Positions 1 to 9,172 of a DNA stretch of 64,000 nt are shown one piece after another. Source of the DNA: Capsicum annuum. Taxonomy: Eukaryota > Streptophyta > Magnoliopsida > Solanales > Solanaceae. The notes beneath the pieces are model-generated. The model searched no databases, was not told where the DNA came from, and worked only from the letters and a program-made list of their open reading frames with translations. Within the stretch, counting starts at the first letter, position 1, and every line of letters starts with the position of its first letter. The translations under genes and the position numbers were made by a program. The stretch is taken from positions 120,572,084 through 120,636,083 of the forward strand of contig NC_061120.1 of NCBI RefSeq assembly GCF_002878395.1, written 5' to 3'.

Positions 1-241
1 TTTCCTTTTGCATATCTGCAGTCTATAACATGTTCTTTTTGACATACTACATAATATTCATCTTTTTCCTAGTAAAAATATTTTTTATTGTTGGTATTTT
101 AAATATTTTATCTACACTTAAATCTAATTCTTTTCCTTTTATTTCATCAAATATATTACTGTCAAATATTATCTTTTGTTCCGTTCCTTCATCATTTAAA
201 TATTCTTCCTTTGTGATTATTTTTATATCTTCTTCAGTCAT
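1..241 (-). pseudogene. Start of fourth pararetroviral ORF, partial and probably broken
   Basis: The ATG at 241-239 lies inside the end of the capsid-type ORF (8-base overlap), as expected for the next viral gene. The frame runs 64 codons and stops at 49-47 (TAG). Another frame on the same strand, open for about 20 codons, then continues to the window edge, so a small frameshift near 50-70 is likely, although a genuine short ORF is possible. In related viruses the gene after the capsid gene can be the movement protein or the polymerase. The visible part is too short to choose, and no protease or reverse transcriptase motif is visible. Confidence 0.5.
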
Positions 242-2003
242 TTGATTCGTCTATTTCGCTATCTATTTCATTATCTGTTTCGTTTTCTGAAATTGCATAT
301 ATACTATCTTCACTTTCTAATTCATAATCTATGTAATCTATCTGCATGTATTCGGTATTTTCTATTTTTATTTCTGATATTTGTTTATTTTTTGGGTTTT
401 TAGGTAATTTACAATCTCTAGCTAAATGTCCTAACTTTCCACAATTATAACAAGTACATTCTTTTATAGATTTCTTTTTTCTATATGGTCTTTTATGTTT
501 ATAATTTTTTACATAATATCTTTTTCTTGGTTTCTTATATTTATATTTTGATTTTTTATATTTCTTGTATTTTTTATGTCTTTTTCTTTTCTTATAATAT
601 CTTTCTTCGCATCCAAATTGGGGTGCTATTTTATTTTTGCAACAAGCTAAATTTCTTATTAATGTTTTTTCCATTTTTAATTCTTCTCTATATTTTTCAC
701 ATAAGTTTCTATACCATTGTTGTAAATATTTTATTCTTGCTCCTAACGTATCTACTATTTTTGCTTCTTCCCAACTTTTTATTATTTTCGAACTAAATGG
801 CTCGGGTAATTTATTAAAATATAACTTTCTTATTTCTTTACTTTCTTCTATACTATATGCTCCTTTGTAATAATATTCTTTAAATGCGCAAGTATATTCA
901 TCTATATAACACATATTACATATTGCTAATTTTAACATTAAATTTCTATTTATATCTTTTTCTTCATTTTGTTCTTCTTCAATTGTTGTCGTACTACCAA
1001 ATTCATCTTTTATAGCTGTTTCATATTTTTTTAATAATTCTATAGGTGTTAGTTTAGTTGTTGTTGATGATGTTCCTTCTATAGGTTTATTAGTTCTTAA
1101 TACTTTTTTGCTATTTTCTGTTAGATTTGCAAACCATAGTTTTACTGATCCTATTAGTGTTTTTTCTATATATTCCGGTGCATCTGTTATATTTATATTA
1201 TTATCTAATAATTGTTTTGTCATATATCCTATCCATAATTGTATTGTCTTTTCTGTATCTATTACACAGTTTAGATCTAAAAAGTTATAATTTTTATTCA
1301 CTATTTGTTTTGGTATCCATTTATCATATTCATTATATTTTTTAAACTTATTCTTATAATATATAGGTTTTCTTATTTCTGTTGTTTTAGGTATTATATT
1401 TTCATTTTCTTTTTTGTCAAGAGTATTTATTTCTTGGGTATCTCCCAAATTTTCCTCATTAATTTCTTTTTCATTGATTTCTAAATTTTTCATATTCGTT
1501 AATATTTCTGTATATGTTTCACTATCTTCGGATTCATAATTATCTGTTTCTTCAATTTCTATATTATTTATTTCTAATTCTTCATTTTTTATTTCTAATT
1601 TTTCCTTAAATTGATTTATCTCATTTAGTAGTTTCTGTTCTCTATCTTTTTCTTCTTTTTCTTTTTGTCTTTGTTCATACAGTTCTTTTAACATTTGTAA
1701 TTCTTTTTCTAATTTAGCAATTCTACTATTTTTGGTTTCTTCTATTTTTCGTATTTCTTCCGTAGTTTGTTGTTTTATTTTTTCTATTTCTTTTTTCCTA
1801 TCTATCTCTTCATTTTCTTTTTCTATTCTTACCATTGCTGTTAATTTATCTTCTAATTTTAATTCTTCTTTTTCTAACATTAAATATAAATGTTCACCTA
1901 TTTTCTTATATCTTCGTCCTAGATTAGAAAATACTATTTTTATTTTTGATCCTTCATAATTTTCATATATTTTTTCATCTATTATAAATTCTTCTTTATT
2001 CAT
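234..2003 (-). CDS. Pararetroviral capsid (coat) protein with CCHC zinc knuckle
   Basis: Intact 589-codon ORF. Residues about 40-155 are very rich in Glu, Lys and Leu and look like a coiled coil; 155-200 is acidic. The segment around 250-300 (IQLWIGY and YIEKTLIGSVKLWF) resembles the conserved core of caulimovirid coat proteins. Residues about 467-513 form a Lys/Arg/Tyr-rich basic tract, followed by a CCHC knuckle (CX2CX4HX4C, residues 518-531, bases 452-411) and an acidic tail. Basic tract plus knuckle is the usual nucleic-acid-binding end of these capsid proteins. The ATG shares an ATGA with the stop of the preceding ORF, which supports this start and suggests reinitiation of translation. 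No internal stop is seen, which is notable for an endogenous copy. The capsid assignment is strong; whether the acidic N-terminus is cleaved off is inference. Confidence 0.85.
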   Translation of the reverse strand: MNKEEFIIDEKIYENYEGSKIKIVFSNLGRRYKKIGEHLYLMLEKEELKLEDKLTAMVRIEKENEEIDRKKEIEKIKQQTTEEIRKIEETKNSRIAKLEKELQMLKELYEQRQKEKEEKDREQKLLNEINQFKEKLEIKNEELEINNIEIEETDNYESEDSETYTEILTNMKNLEINEKEINEENLGDTQEINTLDKKENENIIPKTTEIRKPIYYKNKFKKYNEYDKWIPKQIVNKNYNFLDLNCVIDTEKTIQLWIGYMTKQLLDNNINITDAPEYIEKTLIGSVKLWFANLTENSKKVLRTNKPIEGTSSTTTKLTPIELLKKYETAIKDEFGSTTTIEEEQNEEKDINRNLMLKLAICNMCYIDEYTCAFKEYYYKGAYSIEESKEIRKLYFNKLPEPFSSKIIKSWEEAKIVDTLGARIKYLQQWYRNLCEKYREELKMEKTLIRNLACCKNKIAPQFGCEERYYKKRKRHKKYKKYKKSKYKYKKPRKRYYVKNYKHKRPYRKKKSIKECTCYNCGKLGHLARDCKLPKNPKNKQISEIKIENTEYMQIDYIDYELESEDSIYAISENETDNEIDSEIDESND

Positions 2004-2212
2004 TTTATTGTGAATAGGTCATGTTGATATACATATTCTAAACTATCTATTTGTGATTCTAATTTTGATATTTCATTTTTTTGTGTATCTATTGAATTTT
2101 TATTAACTCCTGCAAATATATTATAATGTAGTCTTTCTATTCTTATTTTTAATTCTTTACGTTTTTCAGAGATAATTTGTTTTAATTCTTTGTATTGTTG
2201 TATTTTATTCAT
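2000..2212 (-). CDS. Small pararetroviral ORF 2, coiled-coil protein of unknown function
   Basis: Intact 70-codon ORF. Its ATG overlaps the stop of the upstream ORF (ATGA at 2212-2209), and its own stop overlaps the capsid ATG (2003-2000). Heptad-like spacing of Leu, Ile and charged residues over residues 5-35 and 45-60 suggests a helical coiled coil. Several caulimovirids carry a small coiled-coil protein near the capsid gene that associates with virions; this could be such a protein, but only position and helix-like composition support that. Its place between two overlapping ORFs argues that it is real despite its size. Confidence 0.65.
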   Translation of the reverse strand: MNKIQQYKELKQIISEKRKELKIRIERLHYNIFAGVNKNSIDTQKNEISKLESQIDSLEYVYQHDLFTIK

Positions 2213-2466
2213 TTTAAATTATATTTATAATATCTCGGTGGATATCTAAATCTAATTTTATCATAATTAGGTGGTATATGTTTCATTCTCCTAGATTTTA
2301 AATGTGTTATTAATTTTGATTCAATGCTAGATATTAATGTAATTAAGTAGGCTAATTTCTGTGGATTTTCTTTTGTTTTATTTAGACTTATATATTCTGA
2401 ATAATTACTAATTAAAGATTTTTTAATTTTTCTAAAAGCTTCTCTATTTTTAAATGGTCTTCGCAT
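2209..2466 (-). CDS. Small pararetroviral ORF 1, basic protein of unknown function
   Basis: Intact 85-codon ORF, the first after the primer site; the ATG is 105 bases downstream of the primer-site end. The product is strongly basic (Lys/Arg at both ends, C-terminal Tyr/Arg/Pro-rich segment), with no recognisable motif, membrane segment or signal peptide. It overlaps the next ORF by ATGA. I do not recognise a family. Its position corresponds to the small first ORF of several plant pararetroviruses, whose roles are poorly defined. Confidence 0.6.
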   Translation of the reverse strand: MRRPFKNREAFRKIKKSLISNYSEYISLNKTKENPQKLAYLITLISSIESKLITHLKSRRMKHIPPNYDKIRFRYPPRYYKYNLK

Positions 2467-2497
2467 AATTAATTTTCTATTTTTGTGGGTAAATATT

Positions 2498-2538
2498 TTA
2501 ACTCTAAATCTAACTCTAATTTTAACTTTAACCCTAAC
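2498..2538 (-). repeat. Degenerate telomere-like hexamer/heptamer tract in the viral leader
   Basis: Between primer site and ORF 1 the minus strand carries variants of TTAGGGTT, AAAGTTAAA, TTAGAGTT and AGATTTAGAG in phase of 6-7 bases. One unit matches the telomere unit TTAGGG; the rest are diverged. It may be chance AT-rich leader or a real low-complexity leader element. Confidence 0.5.
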
Positions 2539-2571
2539 ATATATATCTCTTCCGTACTTTTTAATTTGCTG

Positions 2572-2584
2572 TGCTCTGATACCA
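2572..2584 (-). other. tRNA-Met primer-binding site of the pararetrovirus
   Basis: The minus strand reads TGGTATCAGAGCA, matching 12 of 13 bases of the plant initiator tRNA-Met primer site (TGGTATCAGAGCC). In Caulimoviridae this marks the minus-strand DNA start and the conventional origin of the map. It lies just upstream of ORF 1 on the same strand. Confidence 0.85.
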
Positions 2585-2590
2585 TTTATA

Positions 2591-2662
2591 GGGGGGTGCG
2601 CGGATTAGGTAGATTAAATAGATTTAGTCATTGGAGGTCAAAAGTAATGGCGGCACAATTCC
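2591..2662. other. Junction stretch between pararetrovirus and MITE
   Basis: 72 bases, beginning with a run of G and a CG-rich motif. No ORF. It must contain the edge of the viral insertion, because the host-type MITE starts right after it. Confidence 0.4.
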
Positions 2663-2904
2663 TCTTTTTGTTTAAAAAAAAATGATTTAATTTTTTTTTA
2701 TACAAAATTTAAGAAAATAAAAAAAAAATTAATTGTAAGATCATAAATTAAATTTATGTCAAATGTACCAAAATGTCCTTTAATCTTGTGGTCTTAAACA
2801 TGCCACGTAAAATGTTAAAATTAAAGTATTGTAAAAAAAAAGAGTCATTCTTTTTTAAATAGATTAAAAAGAAAAGTAAGTTATTTATTTCAAAATGAAG
2901 AGAG
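2663..2904. mobile_element. Probable Stowaway-like MITE (about 242 bp)
   Basis: The left end reads CTCTTTTTGTTTAAAAAAAA. The right end, reverse-complemented, begins CTCTCTTCATTTTGAAATAA. Both resemble the Stowaway terminal CTCCCTCNGTTT. The right end is followed by TA (2905-2906), the expected target duplication; the left TA is mutated. The interior is AT-rich with no ORF. Confidence 0.5.
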
Positions 2905-3234
2905 TATAATTTAACATAATTCCCAATCGAATCTATATATTGAAAAACAAGCATGAATAGAATTAAAAATACATTTTAAAATTAGTACTTTTTAATTTAA
3001 AATTAAACTTCACCATTTTAATTCTAAATCCTGGTGCTGCTTAAACTGGTTGAGAATCGAAAAGACATGCATAATGTATTTCCTTCGTTCAATTATATTT
3101 GTGCAATATATTAAAAATAAATTTTTACTTTTCTTGTCAACTTTAACATATAAAGAGAAAGATAATTTCTTGTCATATTGTACCTTTAGCATTAACTATT
3201 CATTTAAGATATTTCTCAAGTTTATTAAAACGTA
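2905..3234. other. AT-rich intergenic stretch, nothing recognised
   Basis: No coding similarity, repeat structure or RNA gene visible. The short ORFs here are chance ORFs of AT-rich DNA. Confidence 0.5.
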
Positions 3235-3350
3235 CTCTCTGTTTTATATTAGTTGATTCACGTTAATTTGACAGTCCTTAATCAATCTTTAATTAGAGAC
3301 GTATTTAGCTAAACTAACTTTATTATGATGTTTTGAAGTTTTAAATTTGA

Positions 3351-3407
3351 TTACTGCTACTGCTACTACTCCTGCTGTTGTTGCTGCTATTACTACTGCT
3401 GTTGCTT
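3351..3407. repeat. Imperfect CTG/CTA trinucleotide microsatellite
   Basis: About 19 trinucleotides of ACTGCT/GTTGCT type, interrupted, within the Stowaway MITE. Confidence 0.8.
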
Positions 3408-3503
3408 TTACCAATTCTATACGAAAAAAATAATCAAATTCTCTTGATTATTTGCGAAAATAGAAAATTAAAATAAAATATTTTTTTTAATATATCGACC
3501 AAA

Positions 3504-4201
3504 TCTATAATATATTAAAAGTGTGAAGACCCTTCAAAAAATGATTTGAACTTTTTGTCCTTCATTAAAAGACCTTTCTTTAGACAAAACTGTCTTTTCA
3601 CTATTTTCTTCAATTTATTATTTAATTATTATTTATTAACTAGACTCCTAAAATATATGGAAAGAGAATCAATTAATATTTTTCTTTGTACTGATCAATT
3701 AAAAAAATACTCCTAAAATACGATAGAAAAACACTCGATAGAAATTTCTATATATTGACCTCTTTATCGTATTATTTTTTCTACACAAACTTTTCAATTA
3801 ATTCCTTTCAATAATTTAGCCTCGAAGAATTCTCAAATTTCAAATGAAGACCATCACCACTGTTGTGCTTAAGATAGATTTGCATGGTGAAGAACATGCT
3901 AGAAAAGTTGAACAATTCATTCGTCAATTTAAAGATAATTCATTTTAATTAATTAAACATCATTATGTGTAGATTAGTTAACAAGAAATTTTTGGTAAAG
4001 ATTAGGTTTAATCAAAATATGAATGTCGATAGGCTTAACAAATTTTTCAGTAAATGTTAGATTTAATTAAATAAATTCTCCAAAAGATGTTGAATTTAAT
4101 TATTATATTTATCTTTATTATTTAAATAAATATTCTATTTAGTGTAATATTTAAACTCAATAAAGTGAGGTACACGCGCGAGGTGCGTATACCTAAACTA
4201 G
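3504..4201 (+). mobile_element. Non-autonomous Helitron (698 bp)
   Basis: The 5' end is TCTATAATATATTAAAAG, the classic TC start of plant Helitrons. The 3' end is CTAG, preceded by a hairpin: GGTACACGC at 4169 pairs with GCGTATACC (one mismatch) and ends a few bases before CTAG. Flanking bases are A (3503) and T (4202), the expected A/T insertion site without target duplication. No Rep or helicase coding sequence is present, so it depended on a partner. Confidence 0.8.
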
Positions 4202-4338
4202 TATAAATGAAATGAAGGAAGTATACACTAATTAATATGATAATTATAACAAAATACGCACATTATTTATGAACAATTAAAAAAATCAACGGAGAGTAAA
4301 AATACTTTAGAATGATTGAGGTGTTAAGAGTTTAATTA

Positions 4339-4724
4339 CTATCTCTCTTTAGATTTACTTGTCACTATTTTTGTAATTTGATTTTTATTTTTACTTATTT
4401 ATTTTGACAAATCAAGAAAAGACAACTAAACTTTTTCATTATTTATTCTTCAAATTATTTTTCAATATTTTTTCTGTCTGCTTTTACTTATCACAATTTG
4501 ACTTGACACAATTATTAAAAAAAATTATTAATATAATTATTTTATCATAATATCTCTATTAATTGATATAAATATTAATTAATACCTACTAAATAATTTT
4601 ATCATAATACATGTTAAACATCATTTGATATAAAATAATATAACTAAAATTACTATATTAATTATAATATTTTTAATAAATATATAAAATGAAAATGTAA
4701 TAAGTAAATCTAAACGAAAGGAAG
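4339..4724. mobile_element. Stowaway MITE (386 bp)
   Basis: The left end CTATCTCTCTTTAGATTTAC and the reverse complement of the right end, CTTCCTTTCGTTTAGATTTA, share a TIR of about 27 bp. TA flanks both sides (4337-4338 and 4725-4726). The interior is AT-rich and non-coding. Confidence 0.75.
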
Positions 4725-5184
4725 TATATAGGTCATTGGAGTGCCACAAATGTAGCTGTCGAGTGCCGACCGTTTGGTACAATTAGGTCAACTACCTATT
4801 GCCTGTTGCACTTGCAGTTCTCGAGAGAACTATTTTAGCACTATTAATTTAAAGGGATCCTAACTGCCTCCCTTTAGGTCCTCGATAAGCCAATAGCACA
4901 TGATCTTATTAACGGATAAGTTACCCCAGAAAATAATGTAAAACTTGTTATTCAATGAATAAAATAGCTACGTACGAATTATTATATGATGAATAGTATA
5001 TTAAAATTATGTTGATATTATTAGATTAGTCAGGTCTCATCTATATTTATTAAGATTAAGACGTTGAAGTTTGAATGTACATTTAAATAATGATATGCAC
5101 AATAAGATCTAGATGTATGAATTTGAATATACATATGACTATTAAGATATTTCTAGATCTGAATATTAAATAACTAGGATTGTT
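4725..5184. other. Unassigned stretch, possible DNA-element remnant in its right half
   Basis: 4736-4980 is less AT-rich than its neighbours but shows no ORF or domain. 4990-5180 has repeated short motifs (AAGATCTAGA, TGAATNTACAT) in both directions, suggestive of a decayed non-autonomous DNA transposon. I could not define termini. Confidence 0.3.
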
Positions 5185-5228
5185 TGTTTTCTTAATATCC
5201 GACTATTGTTTTCTTAATATCCGACTAT
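5185..5228. repeat. Perfect 22-bp tandem duplication
   Basis: The unit starting TGTTTTCTTAATATCC occurs twice head to tail (5185-5206 and 5207-5228) without mismatch, immediately before the gypsy pol fragment. A recent slippage or end-joining repair scar is plausible. Confidence 0.9.
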
Positions 5229-5249
5229 ATAAAATTTGTCTTCATTCAC

Positions 5250-6262
5250 AAAATGGGCCAGACCCATGACTCCAACCGATATTCGGAGCCTCTTGGGTTT
5301 GGCGGGGTATTACAGAAGGTTCGTAGAGAGTTTTTCTTCCATAGCTGCTCCGTTTACTAAAATGACTCAGAAAAAGATGAAGTTTGTGTGGTCTGACTTG
5401 TGTGAAAACAGTTTTGAGAAGTTGAAGGACAAGCTGACTACTGCTCCTGTTTTGACCCTTCCCGAGGATGTAGATGATTTTGTGGTTTATTGTGATGCGT
5501 CCCGTGTGGGACTTGGTTGTGTATTGATGCAGCGTGGTAAGGTGATAGCTTATGTATCTAGGCAGTTAAAGGTACATGAGTGCAATTACCCCACTCATGA
5601 CTTGGAGTTAGCATCCGTGGTGTTTCCACTTAGAATCTGGAGGCACTTGGAGTGCACGTTGATATTTATACTGACCAGAAGAGTTTGCAGTATGTTTTCT
5701 CATAGAAAGAATTGAACCTCAGTCAGAGGCGTTGGATGGAGCTTTTGAAAGACTATGATATGAGTCTGCATTACCATCCGGGCAAGGCAAATGTTGTATC
5801 CAACACCCTCAGCAGGTTGTCTATGGGCAGCCTTTCTCATGTAGAAGAAGGAAAGAAAGAGATGGTGAAGGATATTCACTGCCTTGCAAATCTGGGAGTG
5901 CGACTCTTAGATTCCAAAGATAGAGGGGTGATTGTTCATGAGTTAGCTAAGTCATCCCTTTGTGCTGAAGTTAAGGAGAAGCAGGTTGGAGATCCCATCT
6001 TGATGCAAATCAAGAAAGATGTGGGTCAACAAAAGTTTATGTCGTTTGAAATTGGTGGTGATGGTATTCTAAGATTTCAGGGTAGGTTGTGCGTTCCGAA
6101 TGTTGATGGGCTACGGGAAAGAATGCTTAATGAGGCGCACACTTCGAGGTATGTCGTTCACCCAGGATCTACTAAGATGTACCATGATCTGACAACCTTG
6201 TATTGGTGGAATAACATAAAATATGATGTAGCTGAGTCTTGCCTCGTGGGATATAGTCCTCA
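5250..6262 (+). pseudogene. Ty3/gypsy (Tekay/Del-like) pol fragment: RT end, RNase H, integrase zinc region
   Basis: The product begins at the RT C-terminal segment ([15 protein letters not shown]), continues through RNase H ([18 protein letters not shown] with the first Asp, YPTHDLEL with the Glu) and reaches the integrase HHCC region (VHPG and YHDL histidines; a single Cys with CLVG in place of the CLVC expected). A frameshift near 5650 splits it: one frame ends at 5715 and the next begins at 5712. The last RNase H acid is lost (VADALSR expected, VSNTLSR seen). Both ends are truncated: protease, most of RT and the integrase core are absent. No LTR of matching orientation adjoins it. Confidence 0.85.
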
Positions 6263-6472
6263 TCATTTGCATAGAAAAGAATGAAATACTATGTAGAACA
6301 CAATGTATAAAAGATCTGCACGATATAGAATGAAATAAGGAAAGTTTCTAAATGATATCTTATAGCTTTTAGAAGTAATATGTATGTCTACTTGTCGATT
6401 TTTGAGACTCTCCTAGACATCCAGTTCTTACACTTATGATACCAAGGAAACCTAGCTTCTTATATACAAATT
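6263..6472 (-). other. 5' leader remnant of a minus-strand gypsy element, including primer site
   Basis: On the minus strand, downstream of the LTR at 6473-9172, the sequence contains TTGGTATCATAAGTG (about 6451-6437), a diverged tRNA-Met primer site. It is followed by untranslated leader with no ORF. It lies about 24 bases from the LTR end rather than the usual few, so a small insertion separates them. It abuts the opposite-strand pol fragment. Confidence 0.5.
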
Positions 6473-9172
6473 TGTGACGACCCAAAAATTGAAGGTCATG
6501 ATGGCACTTGCCGCGATGAGTCTTGACAAGTAATCCTAACACCCAAACTGATATAAAATGAGAAATCTATACCAAAATACAAGACCAGACTTCTTGAATG
6601 AAGTCGAACCACATAAATAAGATGATAGCAGAAGTACATAACAAAGAAATAACCATCCAATATCTCAAAACCTAATGTCACAGTGTAAGAACTACTAAAT
6701 ACATCTCGAATATTAAAAAAATATAAAAATAGTCCAAAAAGGATCAAAATCTATTCCTGAATAAAAAATAAGACATGAGCTACATAAGAAAAAGTAGTAG
6801 GTCAACTTTGCAAGAATTGATTGACTGCTACCAAAAAATATCAATATCTATTTCTGAATAAAAAATAAGACATGAGCTACATAAGAAGAATTAGTAGGTC
6901 AACTTTGGAAGCATTGATTGACAACTACCTCGAATAAACTCTAGATACTGCCTTAATCAGCTATCTTGCAGTGTACTCGTAAATTGATCTACACTGAAAG
7001 GGCATAGTAGGGGTGAGTATAGTTCATTTTTACTCACTAGGTACCATACACCTACTGAGCAAATTAGAAAATATAACATATAAAATACACACTATGAGCA
7101 TGTCGCATGCAATCAAAAAATGTCTAAATGGTAGCCCACACTATCAACTAACTTTTCTACAATATAAACATATACCTTAAAAGAATATAAAAAAGAATGA
7201 AAAATTAAGTATGCCAAATACAAGTATAAGAAAGAAGTAAAAATAAATAGATATCATATCAAGGAAAATAATATACTATAGAATTAGCACAACATATAAA
7301 ATGCAATAAAGATGATGATGATAATGATGATGATGTAATGCTCGAGGTTGTCATACAACCTCCGTATGTACCTACCAAGATGTGATCTCGAGGTATGACC
7401 TATGGGTGATTCATCTGCCCATATAGAATCAAATATCCAACACTAATATCTACGACTTTTACCTAGTACATCTCTCAGTAGAGAGTCTGTAGAGATGCCA
7501 CAAGCTAGTGTTCATAGTATTTCAATAGTGGTATCAATGTTTCACAAGTGCATAGAATACGAGGATACAATGCTCACAACTAATTAAAACAAAAATTTTC
7601 AAAGCGAATCATTATACTAACTATGTGAATGAAAATCCACCTTATATGGAAACAATCCATGAAATCAATACAATTATATACCAATAGAGCTAAATACACA
7701 ACAATATGCCACTGGCACAACATAAATTCCATTTTAGTCTTTAACCAGAAAGAACAACACTAGGTATACGTACATAGGGTTAACAATATCATACAAGACT
7801 GGACTCGATCACACATAGCAGATAATGTCTCAATACCATAAAATAACAATAATATAGGCTCCCACACGAACACAACACAATATTAATAGTCATTACCATG
7901 ATTATTTACCACACGCATAATAGGATTTTATACCAATATTAAATACCCAATCCAGTCTGAAGAAAGTTAAGCCAAAACCTACCTCAAATGCCAAAATTAC
8001 GACAATGTAGTATTCAACACCGAGCTTTAACCTTACGCACAAACCCAAAACCATATAAAATACAAAAATATAGAATCTACACATTAAAAGGAAGTCAATA
8101 ATACCCATGTTGTCCATTTTTTTTTGGGGTCAAAACAGACACCCGAAATGGATTTCCGAAAAAGAGGGGTAAGATTGAAATTTTAGTCCAAAATATATCA
8201 CCAAGGATTAACGAATCTCATAGAAGAAAATCCAAGTGAAAATGAGTTTGAATTATGGTTTAAATTGAGAAATTTCAAAGTTCAAGACTTTTAGGTCAAT
8301 ATCCCCAAACTCCACCTTTGAATTGAAGTTTTAACAAGGTTAAAATGATAAGAATTGAAGAAAAGTAATTGAAATTGTAGTATAAAGCTTAACCAAGCTT
8401 CAAAATGGAAAAAAATTGCCCAAAAACTTGAAACCCCAAGCTCCAAGGCTCAAAAATGATAAAAATCACAAAAATGTGGGATATAACCCTCCCAGGCATT
8501 GCCTAAGAGACCACTGGATCACTTAAGCGATGATAGCTTAAGCGACTAGGCGTCGCGTATGTTATGCCCACATTATTATGTAACTTGAGTGATGGCAGGT
8601 GACTCTTTGACGGTCAATCCAGGTCTCTTAATTAACCAAAGTATTGCTTACATGGTGCTCTATTTGGAGACTTAGAGAATTCCAAGTCTCTATGGATGCC
8701 TCGCGATTCATCCAAAATCTCAATAATGCAAATAAACTTTTCTACTAGACTAAATTTGATGCTCCGTACTCAATGGCTGTATCATATTTTTGAAAAAAAT
8801 ATCATTTTTACAAGGTTGACACCCAAAACTCAAATTCACAATTTTCCAAACAGAGGGTTGAAATGCGATATAGAATCCATCAAACTTTGTCAACCATATT
8901 TCCAACATAAAATAGATGTTATGGATGTTCTAGAATAGTCTGGTTTGCCATCCGATGAAAGATTAATAAATGTTGACTGAAGTCAATTGTAAAGTTTTTA
9001 TAACCACAAAAAACCACAATCTCTTACAAATCACTCTAAAATGCATTTGAATCATGCCAATTACCCCCATACACCAGAAATATCATAATGGAGCCACAAG
9101 AAGGGGTAAAATAGTCAAATCACATAGAAATGAATTATTCACATAAGTCACCAAAAAATTCAGGTCATTACA
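6473..9172 (-). mobile_element. LTR of a minus-strand gypsy element (about 2.7 kb), element otherwise lost
   Basis: The terminal dinucleotides are TG (6473) and CA (9172). The outer 20 bases are imperfect inverted copies (TGTGACGACC and, reverse-complemented, TGTAATGACC). In sense it starts TGTAATGACCTG and ends GGGTCGTCACA before a diverged tRNA-Met primer site. A CG-containing block (8490-8620) lies upstream, in sense, of a TATA-like motif near 8480. The 5-base flanks (AAATT and ATAAC) do not match, as expected if the rest of the element was deleted. Short ORFs inside are chance. Confidence 0.65.
7311..7335. repeat. GAT trinucleotide microsatellite
   Basis: (GAT)n with one AAT interruption, inside the LTR. 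Confidence 0.85.

Larger units (their letters stand above)
1..2590 (-). mobile_element. Endogenous pararetrovirus fragment (Caulimoviridae), 5' genome part
   Basis: On the minus strand the order is primer-binding site (2584-2572), short AT-rich leader, 85-codon ORF, 70-codon ORF, 589-codon capsid-type ORF with a CCHC knuckle, and the start of a fourth ORF that leaves the window. This compact layout directly after a tRNA-Met primer site is typical of Caulimoviridae and not of LTR retrotransposons; no LTR is seen. Successive ORFs overlap by 4, 4 and 8 bases. The first three are free of stops, whereas all other retroelements in the window are decayed, so the integration looks younger or better preserved. 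Separate small ORFs plus a capsid ORF recall solendovirus- or cavemovirus-like groups, but I cannot assign a genus without the reverse transcriptase. Confidence 0.8.
3235..4221. mobile_element. Stowaway MITE (about 289 bp) split by a Helitron
   Basis: The left terminus starts CTCTCTGTTTTATATTAGTT. The right terminus, reverse-complemented, starts CTTCCTTCATTTCATTTATA. Both fit the Stowaway end consensus and both are flanked by TA (3233-3234 and 4222-4223). Removing the Helitron at 3504-4201 leaves about 289 bp, a normal Stowaway size. The MITE also contains the CTG/CTA microsatellite at 3351-3407. Confidence 0.65.

Noticed and set aside
485..1959. Several plus-strand ORFs of 60-103 codons opposite the capsid gene
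   Set aside because: They are hydrophobic mirror images of the Lys/Glu-rich minus-strand ORF and have no motif of their own.
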